64,000 nucleotides of DNA from Nitrospira moscoviensis (GTDB lineage Bacteria; Nitrospirota; Nitrospiria; Nitrospirales; Nitrospiraceae): NCBI RefSeq assembly GCF_001273775.1, contig NZ_CP011801.1, forward strand, positions 4,318,001 to 4,382,000, written 5' to 3'. Numbering within the stretch: the first letter of the stretch is position 1; the number at the start of each line of letters is the position of its first letter. The position numbers were made by a program, and so were the translations under genes. Under the pieces are notes generated by a model. That model did no database searches and was not told the origin of the DNA. It saw nothing but the letters and a program-made list of their open reading frames with translations. Positions 8,557 through 17,644 of the stretch are shown piece by piece.

Positions 8557-9186
8557 CTAAGGCGCCGGAGGCGGAGCGGCCGGCGTTTTCGCTTCCTTGC
8601 GCAACCCACCCGACTCCACATGCATGAGAAAGCGGGCCGCCAAGTCCGAGGCGATAAATCGCCCGGCTTGCTCCATGGCCCGGTTCTGGAGGGCCCGGTT
8701 GAATTGAAGATCCGGCGTAATGAAGAACTCCGACATCCCCTTGATGGTCTGCGCCCAGATCTGCTTCTTGGTCCGCGTCTCTTCCACTTTTACGAACACC
8801 ACCACCTCCGTCCGGCTTTCCAAGGTCGTCGTCAGGTTGAAGCTCAACGTGGGCAACGTGACGGAGAGAATCTGGCCGCTGAGGACCAAATCCGCCGCTT
8901 CCGAATCGGGCACGACCTGCGCCCCGCTCCCGTTTTCGAACTCATAGCGGATATAGTTGGTGTAGCGGGTTTCCAGATTCGGCTCGAAGGTCCGGTTTTC
9001 CAATGTCCTGATGACGAGGCGCGGCGGCGGTTCCGCCGACGCGGCGGCTTTCGCCCCGCCGATGGTCGGGCCGGCGCCTTCGACCTGGAATTGATAGCCG
9101 CAGGCGGAAACCGACGCGAGAGCGGCGAGACACGCAAGACTCGCGAGAAACGTTCCGCCGCTGCTGATTCTCCACAGGCCCCGCAT
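8557..9186 (-). CDS. lptE: LPS-assembly lipoprotein LptE
   Basis: This 209-residue predicted outer-membrane lipoprotein plugs the LptD barrel in LPS export. The signal peptide ends at the lipobox A-S-V-S-A-C, followed by the family hallmark C-G-Y-Q-F. Residues 55-170 alternate beta strands and helices as in LptE, including the R-Y-T-N-Y-I-R-Y-E-F segment. Position between leuS and holA is the classic context. An ATG at 9213 is also possible, but the stretch before 9186 is a GGGCGAGAC tandem repeat that adds only Arg/Asp/Gly, so I prefer 9186. Confidence 0.88.
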   Translation of the reverse strand: MRGLWRISSGGTFLASLACLAALASVSACGYQFQVEGAGPTIGGAKAAASAEPPPRLVIRTLENRTFEPNLETRYTNYIRYEFENGSGAQVVPDSEAADLVLSGQILSVTLPTLSFNLTTTLESRTEVVVFVKVEETRTKKQIWAQTIKGMSEFFITPDLQFNRALQNRAMEQAGRFIASDLAARFLMHVESGGLRKEAKTPAAPPPAP

Positions 9187-9216
9187 GTCTCGCCCGTCTC
9201 GCCCGTCGCGCATCGT

Positions 9217-11652
9217 TCAGACGACAAAATTGATCAGCTTCTTCTCGACGTAGATGACTTTCTTAGGCTCTTGTCCTTTTAGCCACTCGGCCACGACGTG
9301 GCGGGCCGCCTGCTCGACGGTGTCGCGGGGCGCGTCCGCCGCCACGTCGATCTTGCCTCGCAACTTGCCGTTCACCTGCACAGGAATCGTCAACCGGTCG
9401 CTCACGGTGAGGATCGGATCGAACCGCGGCCAGGGCTGCTGCGACACGCTGGGCGGGTGGCCGAGGACGGCCCACAGCTCCTCCGACAGGTGCGGCGCAA
9501 ACGGGCTCAACAGCAACACAAACGGTTCGACCAACGCGCGGGGCCGTTGCTCGGCTTTGGTCATCTCATTGGTGAACACCATCATCTGTGAGATCGCCGT
9601 ATTGAACCGCAGGTCTTCGATATCCTCCGTCACTTTCTTGATCGTCTGATGCAAGAGCCGCTGGTGCTCGAGGCCGGGGGTGACTGAGACCACGGCGGGC
9701 GACAACCGGCCTTCTTCCGTCACCATCAGGCGCCATACCCGCTCCAGGAATCGGGTAATGCCTTCGACGCCCCGCGTGCTCCACGGCTTCATGGCTTCAA
9801 GCGGCCCCATGAACATTTCATACAGCCGGACGGCGTCCGCGCCGAACTGGTCCATCATCTCGTCGGGATTCACGACGTTGCCGCGCGACTTGGACATCTT
9901 CTGATTGTCTTCGCCGAGCACAATTCCCTGATGCACCAGTTTCTTGAACGGCTCGGGCGTGCTGACCACGCCGATGTCGTAGAGCACCTTGTGCCAGAAC
10001 CGCGCATACAAGAGGTGCAGCACGGCATGTTCGCTGCCGCCGATGTAGAGATCGACCGGCATCCAATAGCGTTCTTTCGCCGGATCGACCAGTTGCCGGC
10101 TGTTCTTCGGGTCGATGAACCGCAGGTAGTACCAGCAGGAGCCGGCCCACTGCGGCATGGTGTTGGTCTCCCGGCGGGCCGGTTTGCCGGTGGACGGGTC
10201 GGTCGTGTGCAGCCAGGGCTCCAGGTTGGCCAAGGGGCTTTCGCCGGTGCCGGAGGGCTTGAAATTGTTCGTCTCGGGCAGCACCAGCGGCAACTGCTCT
10301 TCGGGAAGCGGATGCGGCTCGCCGTCCACCCAATTGATCGGGAAAGGCTCGCCCCAATAGCGCTGCCGGGCAAACAGCCAATCGCGCAACTTATAGTTGA
10401 CGGCCTTGGCTCCCTTCCCCTGCTTCGCCAGCCAGTCCGTGACGGCGGGGATGGCGTCGGACGGGGTGAGCCCGTCAATGGTGAAGGAGCCGTCCGGCGT
10501 CGTCGAGTTGATCACCGTCCCCCGCTCCGTGTCGGTAAAGGCCGCCTGCTCGACCTGACCGCCGGCGATGACTTCGCGGATCGGCAAGTGATAGTGCCGC
10601 GCAAACGCCCAGTCCCGCTCGTCATGCGCCGGCACGGCCATGATCGCGCCGGTGCCATACGACATGAGCACGTAATCGGCGATCCAGATCGGCAACCGCT
10701 CGCCGTTGACCGGATTGATCGCAACGCCGCCGGTGAAGCAGCCGGTTTTCTCTTTGTCCAGCTCCTGCCGTTGAAGATCGCTCTTTCTCGCCGCCGCCTC
10801 GCGGTAGGCCGCGACGGCTGGCTGTTGCGCGGCCGTCGTCACCACGGGGACCAAGGGATGCTCGGGCGCCAGCACCATATAGGTGGCGCCGAAGAGCGTA
10901 TCCGGCCTCGTCGTAAAAATCCGGACGGCACCGGGCTTGCCGGCCAACGAAAATTCCACCTCGGCGCCGATGGACCGGCCGATCCAGTTCTTCTGCATCT
11001 CCAGCGTGCTGGCCGGCCACTCCACCAGCTTCAAATCCTCCAGCAACCGCTCGGCATAGGCCGTGATCTTCAACACCCATTGCCGCATCGGCTTGCGGAT
11101 GACGTCAAAGCCGCCGACCTCGCTTTTGCCGTCGACGATTTCTTCGTTCGCCAAGACCGTGCCGAGGGCCGGACACCAGTTCACCGGTACCTCCGCGACA
11201 TAGGCCAGCCCGCGCTCGAAGAGCTTCAAGAAGATCCATTGGGTCCAGCGATAGTAGTCAGGATCCGTGGTGCTCAGTTCGCGTTCCCAATCGTACGACA
11301 GTCCGACCCGCTTCATCTGCCGTTTGAACGTGGCGATGTTCTGGGCCGTCGTGATGGCGGGATGGATACCGGTTTTCACGGCATACTGCTCGGCCGGCAG
11401 GCCGAAGGCATCCCACCCCATCGGATGCAGGACGTTGAACCCGCGCATGCGCTTATAGCGCGAGACGATGTCGGTGGCGGTGTACCCTTCCAAGTGCCCG
11501 ACGTGCAGGCCGGAGCCGGAGGGATAGGGAAACATGTCCAAGCAGTAAAACTTGGGCTTCGAGGAATCGTCCAGCGCCCGGAAGGGACGATGGTCTTCCC
11601 AATAGGCCTGCCATTTCGCCTCGATGGCGTGGTGATCGTAGCCTTTGCTCAT
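9217..11652 (-). CDS. leuS: Leucyl-tRNA synthetase
   Basis: This 811-residue class Ia synthetase charges tRNA-Leu. The HIGH-type motif appears as H-V-G-H near residue 52 after F-P-Y-P-S-G, and KMSKS at about 575 as K-M-S-K-S-R-G-N. The CP1 editing domain lies between about 220 and 410, with the threonine-rich T-T-R-P-D-T-L-F-G-A-T site and a later G-T-G-A-I-M-A-V-P-A-H-D-E-R-D. The anticodon-binding domain follows and the C-terminus ends in the L-K-G-Q-E-P-K-K-V-I-Y-V family signature. The length is slightly short but complete. It is first in the operon with lptE and holA. Confidence 0.98.
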   Translation of the reverse strand: MSKGYDHHAIEAKWQAYWEDHRPFRALDDSSKPKFYCLDMFPYPSGSGLHVGHLEGYTATDIVSRYKRMRGFNVLHPMGWDAFGLPAEQYAVKTGIHPAITTAQNIATFKRQMKRVGLSYDWERELSTTDPDYYRWTQWIFLKLFERGLAYVAEVPVNWCPALGTVLANEEIVDGKSEVGGFDVIRKPMRQWVLKITAYAERLLEDLKLVEWPASTLEMQKNWIGRSIGAEVEFSLAGKPGAVRIFTTRPDTLFGATYMVLAPEHPLVPVVTTAAQQPAVAAYREAAARKSDLQRQELDKEKTGCFTGGVAINPVNGERLPIWIADYVLMSYGTGAIMAVPAHDERDWAFARHYHLPIREVIAGGQVEQAAFTDTERGTVINSTTPDGSFTIDGLTPSDAIPAVTDWLAKQGKGAKAVNYKLRDWLFARQRYWGEPFPINWVDGEPHPLPEEQLPLVLPETNNFKPSGTGESPLANLEPWLHTTDPSTGKPARRETNTMPQWAGSCWYYLRFIDPKNSRQLVDPAKERYWMPVDLYIGGSEHAVLHLLYARFWHKVLYDIGVVSTPEPFKKLVHQGIVLGEDNQKMSKSRGNVVNPDEMMDQFGADAVRLYEMFMGPLEAMKPWSTRGVEGITRFLERVWRLMVTEEGRLSPAVVSVTPGLEHQRLLHQTIKKVTEDIEDLRFNTAISQMMVFTNEMTKAEQRPRALVEPFVLLLSPFAPHLSEELWAVLGHPPSVSQQPWPRFDPILTVSDRLTIPVQVNGKLRGKIDVAADAPRDTVEQAARHVVAEWLKGQEPKKVIYVEKKLINFVV

Positions 11653-11674
11653 GGTGCCCCGTCAAAGAAGCAGG

Positions 11675-11703
11675 ACTCTAACATAGCCCCTGTGGGCTCA
11701 CAA
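11675..11703 (-). promoter_or_regulatory. leuS operon promoter
   Basis: On the minus strand TTGTGA (11703-11698) and TAGAGT (11680-11675) are separated by 17 bp, 23 bp before the leuS start. A small hairpin GCCC-CTGT-GGGC lies within the spacer. Confidence 0.55.
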
Positions 11704-11750
11704 GATTCGCGCCGCCGGCCTCGACGCCCTTGCTATACTACCGGCCTGGC

Positions 11751-12371
11751 ATGAGACTCTACGCCGAGCATATTTTTCCCCGGTTGATGGATTGGATCAT
11801 GGCCGGCGAGGAATTCCGCCGACTGCGGGGGGCGCTGCTCGCCGAAGCGCGGGGTCGGGTGCTGGAGCTGGGCGTCGGGACCGGGCTCAATCTTCCGCAT
11901 TACCCTTCGGCGGTTCAGTCGCTGGCCGCGGTGGATCCCGCCGTCCTCCTTCCGAAGCGGCTCGCCGTCCGCAAGGCCACCCTGACTTTTCCGCTGAGGC
12001 TGGAGCGGCGAACTGCCGAATCGCTGCCGTACGACGCCCGCGTTTTCGACTACGTCGTGAGTACCTGGACGCTCTGCACCATTCCCGACCCGGCGGCGGC
12101 GCTGCGCGAAGTCCATCGCGTCCTCAAGCCGACCGGATGGTTTCTCTTTCTGGAACACGGGCGAAGCGATGATCCCCGGATTGCCGCCTGGCAGGACCGA
12201 TTGAATCCGATCCAACGCATCATCGGCTGCGGCTGCAATTTGAACCGGCCGATCGACCGGCTCATCACGCAAGCGGGCCTGCGTCTCGATCGGCTCGACC
12301 GCTTTCGGATGGAGCGGGTTCCCCGGATCGGCGGCGAGATGTACCGCGGCGCGGCGGTGCCGTCGGCGTAA
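11751..12371 (+). CDS. Class I SAM-dependent methyltransferase (METTL7/UbiE-like)
   Basis: This 206-residue soluble enzyme shows a clear SAM-binding motif I, V-L-E-L-G-V-G-T-G, near residues 34-42. Motif II/IV appears as V-S-T-W-T-L-C-T-I-P-D-P and post-motif as L-K-P-T-G-W-F-L-F-L-E-H-G. The F-L-E-H-G-R-S and C-x-L-N-R segments are typical of the small methyltransferases related to METTL7, whose substrates vary (thiols, lipids), so the substrate here is unknown. A TATACT -10 box ends 11 bp before the ATG at 11751, suggesting an almost leaderless transcript. It is divergent from leuS and convergent with the HAD gene. Confidence 0.82.
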   Translation: MRLYAEHIFPRLMDWIMAGEEFRRLRGALLAEARGRVLELGVGTGLNLPHYPSAVQSLAAVDPAVLLPKRLAVRKATLTFPLRLERRTAESLPYDARVFDYVVSTWTLCTIPDPAAALREVHRVLKPTGWFLFLEHGRSDDPRIAAWQDRLNPIQRIIGCGCNLNRPIDRLITQAGLRLDRLDRFRMERVPRIGGEMYRGAAVPSA

Positions 12372-12386
12372 GGGCCGCTCATCCGG

Positions 12387-13085
12387 CTAGCCGGCGGCCC
12401 GGCCGTTCAGAAGAGGGCCGAAGCCGGTGACGGACATGAAGTGCGGCAGCGGGGCCGCAGGCCGCTGCGAGCTGGACTTGGCGCTATGGATCAGATGCGC
12501 GACGCCGAACTCCCGCGCCGCGTTCAAACAGCCTTCGTCGTCGTCCATATACAGCGACCGCGCCGGGTCGAATCCCACCAGCCGCCGGCAGGCCGGCCAA
12601 TACTCCGGCCGCATCTTGAGATAGCCGACCTCAAAGGCATTGACGATGCGGTCCACGTGCCGATCGAGCCCGGTCTTGGCGACTTTGATCGAGACGCCGG
12701 ATTCGTGCGCGTTCGTCACGATGGTCACCCGCTTGCCGAGCCGGCGGAGATGCCGCAAAAACTCTACGGCGCCCGGCAGAAACCCGATCATGTGCTTCAA
12801 TTCCTCGTGCATCGCCACGACATCGAGGCCCACCCGTTTGGTCCAGTAATGCAAATCCGTCCACGCGAGCTCGCCCTCCACCGAACGGTACATCGCCAGC
12901 AAACGATCGCGCGCGGCGTCGAACGGCAATGCGTGCAGAGCGGCATACCGGCGCGGCAGCTCCTCTTCGAAAAAAAAGTTGTCGAAGTGCCGGTCCAGCA
13001 GCGTGCCGTCCATATCGAGCAGGACGTCGTCGATCCGGTCCCAGTCGAGCACGTGATGCGTGATGCGCGATGCGTCATGCGTCAT
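12387..13085 (-). CDS. HAD-family hydrolase (GMP/IMP nucleotidase YrfG-like)
   Basis: This 232-residue phosphatase has HAD motif I as L-L-D-M-D-G-T-L-L-D near residue 22, motif II as T-I-V-T-N-A-H, a Lys in Y-L-K-M-R-P-E-Y and motif III as Y-M-D-D-D-E-G. The long cap helices and the D-R-H-F-D-N-F-F-F-E-E-E segment resemble YrfG/YjjG-type nucleotidases, so a 5'-nucleotidase role is likely but unproven. The first 13 residues (M-T-H-D-A-S-R-I-T-H-H) are the translation of a heptamer tandem repeat and are probably not part of the fold. The start at 13085 is the most likely one; the true start could lie slightly further in. Confidence 0.8.
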   Translation of the reverse strand: MTHDASRITHHVLDWDRIDDVLLDMDGTLLDRHFDNFFFEEELPRRYAALHALPFDAARDRLLAMYRSVEGELAWTDLHYWTKRVGLDVVAMHEELKHMIGFLPGAVEFLRHLRRLGKRVTIVTNAHESGVSIKVAKTGLDRHVDRIVNAFEVGYLKMRPEYWPACRRLVGFDPARSLYMDDDEGCLNAAREFGVAHLIHSAKSSSQRPAAPLPHFMSVTGFGPLLNGRAAG

Positions 13086-13087
13086 GG
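13053..13087. repeat. Heptamer tandem repeat (five units, GTGATGC type)
   Basis: Five consecutive 7-bp units: GTGATGC, GTGATGC, GCGATGC, GTCATGC, GTCATGG. The tract overlaps the first codons of the HAD gene on the minus strand. Confidence 0.85.
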
Positions 13088-13162
13088 AGCAAGTATATCG
13101 GAGGGGAACCGCTAAGACGAGCGGTTGTCTTTGCCAAAATTGCTGTGTTACGGTCCGAGCCG

Positions 13163-14515
<1,353 letters not shown>

Positions 14516-14570
14516 CGCCGCCGGCACGCCGCCCTCCCCTCGTAACTTTCCGAGGCAACCGGCTTTCAGA

Positions 14571-14599
14571 TTGACTCGGCGCCGGGCTCGTGCTATTCG
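14571..14599 (+). promoter_or_regulatory. Putative promoter of the two-repeat secreted protein gene
   Basis: TTGACT (14571-14576), a 17-bp spacer and TATTCG (14594-14599). The gene start at 14704 would then have a 5' leader of about 100 nt. Confidence 0.4.
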
Positions 14600-14703
14600 C
14601 ATAACAGCCGCCGGTGGAATCACATGCGCTCGCCGAGACGTCGATAGCAGAGCATCCGGACCATCTACGCACGCATCGTGACCGAGCACCGTCGAATCGA
14701 ACG

Positions 14704-15687
14704 ATGATCAGCCGATTGTCCAAAGCCCCTCGAATCCTGCCGGCGCTGCTCTTCGCGACCATGGTCATCAGTTCGGCCGGCCCGGGTTTCGCTGAGGAGG
14801 CGCCCGCCGTTTATCCCGATGCATCCGTTCCCGCGCCCGAATCGACCGCTCCCTTCGATGACGTCAACCCCTCCGTCATCCTGAAAGGATCGGTCTGGCG
14901 CATGAAGCCCGGCATCGTCTTTCTCCGAACGCCCATCGGCCTCTTGACGCTGAGCTCGAAGACCACGCTCAAAGATGTGCGGGCCTCGCACGAGGTCACG
15001 TTCTGGATCCACGGCGCGCAGCTGGCGGTCGACATCCGGAAGCGCGCCGACGGATCGCTCCTGCATCGCTACCTGAGCGGACCGTTCAAGCCGGCCGACG
15101 GTGAGGACAAAACGCTTCGGCGCTGGACGCCGGAAGGAGAAAAATCGTTTCACTACGGCGCACAGGAGCGCGCGCTGGCCGCCCTGCGCGAGGACGACCT
15201 CCTGACCGTCGAAGTCGACGACACCGACACGGTGGTCGGCCTGCACGATCTGCAGTTCGACCTGCAAGTGAGCCAGCTCCCGGCCAGCGGCTCGGACACC
15301 CATCTGCTGCTGACCGGTACGGTGTCGAAGCTGAAGTCCAACTTCATTTTCTTCCGCACGCCGATCGGCGTCGTCAACGTGAACGCCAAGATCGGCATCA
15401 AGAACGCCAAGGTCGGGCAGACGATGACGCTGCATATCCATCGGCATCACGTCGTGGCCGACCTCGCCTCTCAGAATGCCGCCGCGCCGGTCCGGCGCTT
15501 CGTGACCGGGCCGCTCCAATTCGCCACGCCGGAACACACCAGCGTCAAGCTCTGGACGCCGGACGGTGAACAGACCTATCCGGCGGACCGGGGCCGCTCC
15601 GCCTTGAGCGGAGCCAAGGAAGGAAGTCCGATCACGGTCGAATTGAACGGGCAGGGGAGCGTCGTGGAATTCCACCGCTTCCATTAG
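14704..15687 (+). CDS. Secreted protein of two homologous halves, unknown function
   Basis: This 327-residue protein has a signal peptide (residues 1-30, ending G-F-A). The mature part is an internal duplication: both halves start with a strand like L-x-G-x-V-x-x-x-K (about 60 and 203) followed by F-x-R-T-P-I-G. Each then has an I-H or H-I-H strand, a (L/V)-x-R-(Y/F)-(L/V)-(S/T)-G-P segment and W-T-P-(E/D)-G-E. The repeat length is about 140 residues. The pattern suggests two periplasmic beta-rich (OB- or SH3-like) domains. I do not recognise the family. It lies between der and the ECF sigma gene on the same strand but appears to have its own promoter. Confidence 0.7.
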   Translation: MISRLSKAPRILPALLFATMVISSAGPGFAEEAPAVYPDASVPAPESTAPFDDVNPSVILKGSVWRMKPGIVFLRTPIGLLTLSSKTTLKDVRASHEVTFWIHGAQLAVDIRKRADGSLLHRYLSGPFKPADGEDKTLRRWTPEGEKSFHYGAQERALAALREDDLLTVEVDDTDTVVGLHDLQFDLQVSQLPASGSDTHLLLTGTVSKLKSNFIFFRTPIGVVNVNAKIGIKNAKVGQTMTLHIHRHHVVADLASQNAAAPVRRFVTGPLQFATPEHTSVKLWTPDGEQTYPADRGRSALSGAKEGSPITVELNGQGSVVEFHRFH

Positions 15688-15707
15688 TCCCGTCCTCTGG
15701 CGGTTCC

Positions 15708-15737
15708 TTGACTCATCTTTCCGTCCCCTCGTAGACT
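15708..15737 (+). promoter_or_regulatory. Sigma-70 promoter of the ECF sigma operon
   Basis: TTGACT (15708-15713), an 18-bp spacer and TAGACT (15732-15737). The -10 box ends only 11 bp before the ATG at 15749, so the predicted mRNA has a very short or absent leader. It looks like a housekeeping promoter rather than an ECF autoregulated one (no AAC/CGT pair). Confidence 0.6.
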
Positions 15738-15748
15738 GCCCCCGGCAC

Positions 15749-16372
15749 ATGACTGAAGCACCCACCAATCTGCGTGACGGGCATGCGGAGCGGCCCGCCC
15801 CTCCACCGGCCAGTTTTGATACGCTGTATCGCGATCATGTCGACCTGATGTACCGCTTCGCGAACCGGCTTTGCGGGGAAACGGAAGCCGCCAAGGATCT
15901 GGTGCAGGAAACCTTCCTGAATGCGTACCGGGGTTTCAAGAACTTTCGCGGGGACGCGCAAGTCTCCACCTGGCTTTACACCATCGCGTCGCGCGCCTGT
16001 CTGCGCATGCGGCGCAAGCGTAAGGGGGCGCCCGAGCGCGAGTTGTCGCTGGACGAGTTCATCCCGACGTCCGACGGCGAGTTCCGGTTGCAGATCCCGA
16101 TGGAAGGGCTGAGTCCAGAAGAGGCGCTGCAGAACAAGCAACTGCGCCAGGCGCTGGATGCGGCGATCAACCAGCTGCCGAAGAAGTATAAAATGGTGTT
16201 GGTGCTGCGCGACATGGAAGGGCTGAGCGCCAAGGAAGTGGGCGGCATCATGGGCTTGAATGAGCGCGCCGTGAAATCGCGCCTTCACCGGGCGCGCCTT
16301 TTCGTGCGGCGCGAGCTCAGCGCGCGCGGCGTCGCAGACGGCCAGCCCGTCGACCACCGGCCGCGCGGATAA
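15749..16372 (+). CDS. ECF-type RNA polymerase sigma factor (RpoE-like)
   Basis: This 207-residue protein has a sigma-70 region 2 (about 22-90) with D-L-V-Q-E-T-F-L-N-A-Y and F-R-G-D-A-Q-V-S-T-W-L-Y. A linker follows, then region 4 (about 135-190) with L-P-x-K-Y-K-M-V-L-V-L-R-D and the helix-turn-helix L-S-A-K-E-V-G-G-I-M-G-L, ending V-K-S-R-L-H-R-A-R. No region 1.1 or 3, as expected for ECF. The next gene, 12 bp downstream, is its probable anti-sigma factor. Likely target promoters include the downstream redox genes, but I could not identify its recognition motif. Confidence 0.94.
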   Translation: MTEAPTNLRDGHAERPAPPPASFDTLYRDHVDLMYRFANRLCGETEAAKDLVQETFLNAYRGFKNFRGDAQVSTWLYTIASRACLRMRRKRKGAPERELSLDEFIPTSDGEFRLQIPMEGLSPEEALQNKQLRQALDAAINQLPKKYKMVLVLRDMEGLSAKEVGGIMGLNERAVKSRLHRARLFVRRELSARGVADGQPVDHRPRG

Positions 16373-16384
16373 CAGGAGACCAGC

Positions 16385-16684
16385 ATGGCCAAGCGCAGAC
16401 CGACGCAACGCAAAACCGGCACGCCGCAGCCTGCGCATCAACACGAAATGGGCGGCTGCCTTCGCATCCTCCGGGAGCTGTCGGCCTACATCGACGACGA
16501 ACTGTCCGCGGATGTCTGCCGCCAGATCCGCCGGCACTTGGGCGCCTGCCCCCACTGCGAGGACTTCTTGAGTTCCCTGCGGCAGACCGTATCGCTGTGC
16601 CGCCACGCCCCGGCCGCGGCCCTCTCGCCGGCGGACCGGACCCGGATGCGCGAGAAGATCCTGCAGGCGGCGCGCGCCCGCTGA
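16385..16684 (+). CDS. Zinc-finger anti-sigma factor (ZAS / zf-HC2)
   Basis: This 99-residue protein contains the anti-sigma H-x3-C-x2-C signature as R-R-H-L-G-A-C-P-H-C near residues 49-58, preceded by the helix L-S-A-Y-I-D-D-E-L-S. These bind zinc and hold the cognate sigma factor inactive. There is no transmembrane segment, so it is a soluble, probably redox- or metal-responsive anti-sigma rather than a membrane-anchored one. It is in an operon with the sigma gene (12-bp gap, AGGAGA site). The following cupredoxin gene starts 17 bp after its stop. Confidence 0.88.
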   Translation: MAKRRPTQRKTGTPQPAHQHEMGGCLRILRELSAYIDDELSADVCRQIRRHLGACPHCEDFLSSLRQTVSLCRHAPAAALSPADRTRMREKILQAARAR

Positions 16685-16701
16685 CTCGACGAGGTAGCCG
16701 G

Positions 16702-17118
16702 ATGCCGGTCGCTCTCCGTCTCATCTTCCTCATCATGGTCGGTCTCCCGGGAGAAGGGCCCGCGGCTCAGGCGTCGGACGTCGGCGCGCCGGACGAAGAC
16801 CGCGCGCCGGTCGTCATCCAAGGGCGCCAGTTCACACCGGACCGGACTTTGTTGCATCAGGGCCGCAAAGCTCGGCTGGTCTTCACCAATCTGGATTCGG
16901 AGCTGCATACGTTTGCGCCGTCCGGCCTCTTCGCCGGCGAAAGCTTTATCATCGCGGGGAACGGCGCGCCGGAATTCGGACCGGGAGGATTGAAGCGGGT
17001 CATCATCCCTCCCGACGGCGTGGCCGAGATCAGTTTTACACCGGCGACCCGCGGCGAGTACCGGTACATCTGCGACATGCCGGGCCATCAAATGAGCGCC
17101 CTGATCATCGTGGAGTGA
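16702..17118 (+). CDS. Periplasmic cupredoxin (type 1 copper protein)
   Basis: This 138-residue exported protein has a short signal peptide (residues 1-23). All four type 1 copper ligands can be assigned: H69 in S-E-L-H-T-F, then C124, H129 and M131 in Y-I-C-D-M-P-G-H-Q-M. The spacing and the preceding G-E-Y-R-Y strand fit small blue-copper proteins that carry electrons in the periplasm. It sits 6 bp before a cytochrome c gene, so the two may form a short electron-transfer pair. It could instead be a copper chaperone-like protein. The start at 16702 is just before the hydrophobic signal. Confidence 0.85.
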   Translation: MPVALRLIFLIMVGLPGEGPAAQASDVGAPDEDRAPVVIQGRQFTPDRTLLHQGRKARLVFTNLDSELHTFAPSGLFAGESFIIAGNGAPEFGPGGLKRVIIPPDGVAEISFTPATRGEYRYICDMPGHQMSALIIVE

Positions 17119-17124
17119 CCGCCG

Positions 17125-17511
17125 ATGAGAGCCGTATCCGCCTGTATCGTTCTCCTCATCACGACGGGGACGGCGAGCATCGGGCCGGCCGGCCAGCCGT
17201 CGGCGGCGGGGGTCGAGCAGGGCCGCCGCATTTATGAAACCCGCTGCCTCGATTGCCACGGGCCGCAGGGGCGCGGCGACGGGGTCAAGGCGCCGTTTCT
17301 GTCTCCGCGGCCCGGGAATCTGGTGTCGGCGGCGACGGCGGCCAAGTCCGACAAGGATCTGTTGAACGTCATCGCGAACGGACGGCCGCGGACCGCCATG
17401 CCGGCATGGAAGGATCAGTTGTCGGAAGAAGAGCAGCGCCTGGTCCTGCGGTATATCCGGTCCTTGGTGCGATTCCATCATCCGCTGACGCCGCCTCCGC
17501 CCGAGCCCTGA
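17125..17511 (+). CDS. Class I c-type cytochrome, monohaem
   Basis: This 128-residue periplasmic protein has a signal peptide (1-25), a single haem-binding motif C41-x2-C44-H45 (C-L-D-C-H-G) and the sixth ligand Met92 in R-T-A-M-P-A-W. The region between them includes G-x-G-D-G. It resembles CccA/cbb3 subunit-like small cytochromes (Cytochrome_CBB3 family fold). The tail is Pro-rich. It is co-directional and nearly contiguous with the cupredoxin, downstream of the sigma/anti-sigma pair. I infer periplasmic electron transfer; the partner oxidase or dehydrogenase is not in this window. Confidence 0.9.
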   Translation: MRAVSACIVLLITTGTASIGPAGQPSAAGVEQGRRIYETRCLDCHGPQGRGDGVKAPFLSPRPGNLVSAATAAKSDKDLLNVIANGRPRTAMPAWKDQLSEEEQRLVLRYIRSLVRFHHPLTPPPPEP

Positions 17512-17644
17512 TCGCCGGAACCCGCATCCCCGGCCCCTTTCGGTTCGCTTCACCCCCATGTTAGAGTAACCGGCGATTCGTTCGGTCACGCGCCTTATCG
17601 CCGCCGTTACGACACTTACAACACTACACAAGAGGTCAGGAACC

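Noticed and set aside
9931..11754. 607-codon frame antisense to leuS
   Set aside because: Shadow of a GC-rich gene; leuS is unambiguous.
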